Both the position numbers and the translations under genes were made by a program. A model generated the notes under the pieces. That model was not told where the DNA came from, made no database searches, and was given only the letters and a program-made list of their open reading frames with translations. From positions 1 through 6,859 of the forward strand of contig JAFSXO010000001.1 of assembly GCA_017444045.1 (NCBI GenBank): a stretch of 6,859 nucleotides of DNA, read 5' to 3'. The first letter of the stretch is position 1, and every line of letters starts with the position of its first letter. The DNA comes from a bacterium. GTDB taxonomy: Bacteria; Vulcanimicrobiota; Xenobia; Xenobiales; Xenobiaceae. Below, piece by piece: positions 6,688 to 6,859 of this stretch.

Positions 6688-6726
6688 TACAGCGCAGGTA
6701 ACATTATTGTTAACTAATTATTCAGT
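6671..6726. repeat. Separated 9-bp perfect inverted repeat around the promoter
   Basis: ACTGAATAA at 6671-6679 and its exact reverse complement TTATTCAGT at 6718-6726 are separated by 38 bp. The first arm lies in the spacer between the -35 and -10 boxes; the second lies upstream of the -35 box. The centre-to-centre distance is 47 bp, about four and a half helical turns. They may be two half-sites or two copies of one recognition sequence in opposite orientation. Confidence 0.4.
6699..6712. repeat. Short inverted repeat upstream of the -35 box
   Basis: TAACA-TTAT-TGTTA has 5-bp perfect arms around a 4-bp centre, lying 11 bp upstream of the -35 hexamer and inside the larger inverted repeat. 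It could be an activator or repressor site, but AT-rich DNA gives such matches often. Confidence 0.25.
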
Positions 6727-6762
6727 AAAAAATTGTCTGCCGTAGCATGCATTAAATCTGCC

Positions 6763-6806
6763 AAATAAAATAGCGGCCTCTGTTCTACGAGACCGCTATT
6801 TTATTT
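6763..6806 (-). terminator. Strong hairpin terminator, probably bidirectional
   Basis: Arms at 6763-6780 (AAATAAAATAGCGGCCTC) and 6789-6806 (GAGACCGCTATTTTATTT) enclose an 8-nt loop. Seventeen of 18 positions pair. The odd one is a C-A mismatch in a plus-strand transcript but a U-G wobble in a minus-strand transcript, so the minus strand forms the better hairpin. The stem has a GC-rich top and A-rich/T-rich flanks, as in bidirectional terminators. It most likely ends the gene entering from the right edge and shields the efflux promoter. Confidence 0.8.
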
Positions 6807-6832
6807 GCTTGCGCTCTTAAGTGAGCTAGAAG

Positions 6833-6859
6833 CTATTGAGCAGGCTGAGGATTGTCAGC
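6833..6859 (-). CDS. Possible C-terminal end of an upstream gene
   Basis: At the right edge a minus-strand frame reads ADNPQPAQ followed by TAG at 6835-6833, and the terminator stem begins 26 nt later. The polar Pro/Gln-rich ending and the terminator spacing fit a real gene end. Eight codons are too few to identify the protein, and the other minus frames also close within this stretch, so the frame itself is uncertain. Confidence 0.35.
   Translation of the reverse strand, partial: ADNPQPAQ

Noticed and set aside
1..6859. Mobile elements, CRISPR arrays, tRNA, rRNA
   Set aside because: No transposase signatures, regularly spaced repeats, or recognisable RNA gene motifs were seen; the coding content is a compact, ordinary operon.

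Overview
This window carries one complete tripartite RND multidrug/solute efflux operon, read entirely on the minus strand. The order of transcription is periplasmic adaptor lipoprotein (6482-5142), inner-membrane RND pump of the AcrB/HAE1 type (5145-1939), and TolC-type outer-membrane channel (1949-225). A fourth minus-strand gene starts at 113 and leaves the window at its left edge. The three pump genes are overlapped: adaptor and pump share 4 nt (GTGA), pump and channel share 11 nt. This implies one mRNA and coupled translation.

Region by region. 6833-6859: probable last codons of an unrelated upstream minus-strand gene. 6763-6806: a strong, nearly perfect, probably bidirectional terminator that insulates the operon. 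6483-6762: a regulatory region with a good sigma70-like promoter (TTGACT, 16 nt, TAAAAT), a 15-bp near-palindrome over the predicted start of transcription, a separated 9-bp inverted repeat around the promoter, and a predicted leader of about 170 nt. That leader holds a possible 13-codon peptide and two mutually exclusive hairpins. 225-6482: the three efflux genes. 114-224: a gap with no convincing terminator but one possible stem-loop. 1-113: N-terminus of an unidentified basic protein, probably on the same transcript.

How the genes work together: the RND pump takes up substrate from the periplasm or inner membrane using proton flow. The adaptor, tethered to the inner membrane by lipid, bridges the pump to the channel, and the TolC-like trimer opens to the outside. 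The three proteins are sufficient on paper for a full diderm efflux machine, so the host has two membranes.

Host: GC content looks moderate (about half). Shine-Dalgarno sequences are strong and purine-rich, and GTG is used as a start. This fits many diderms, including Proteobacteria, Desulfobacterota and the diderm Firmicutes (Negativicutes); the sequence alone does not settle which. No mobile elements, CRISPR arrays, tRNAs or rRNAs were seen. The core system is a known type. What may be new lies in the leader and operator region, the elongated adaptor hairpin, the Lys-to-Arg change in the pump's proton relay, and the long charged tail of the channel protein.
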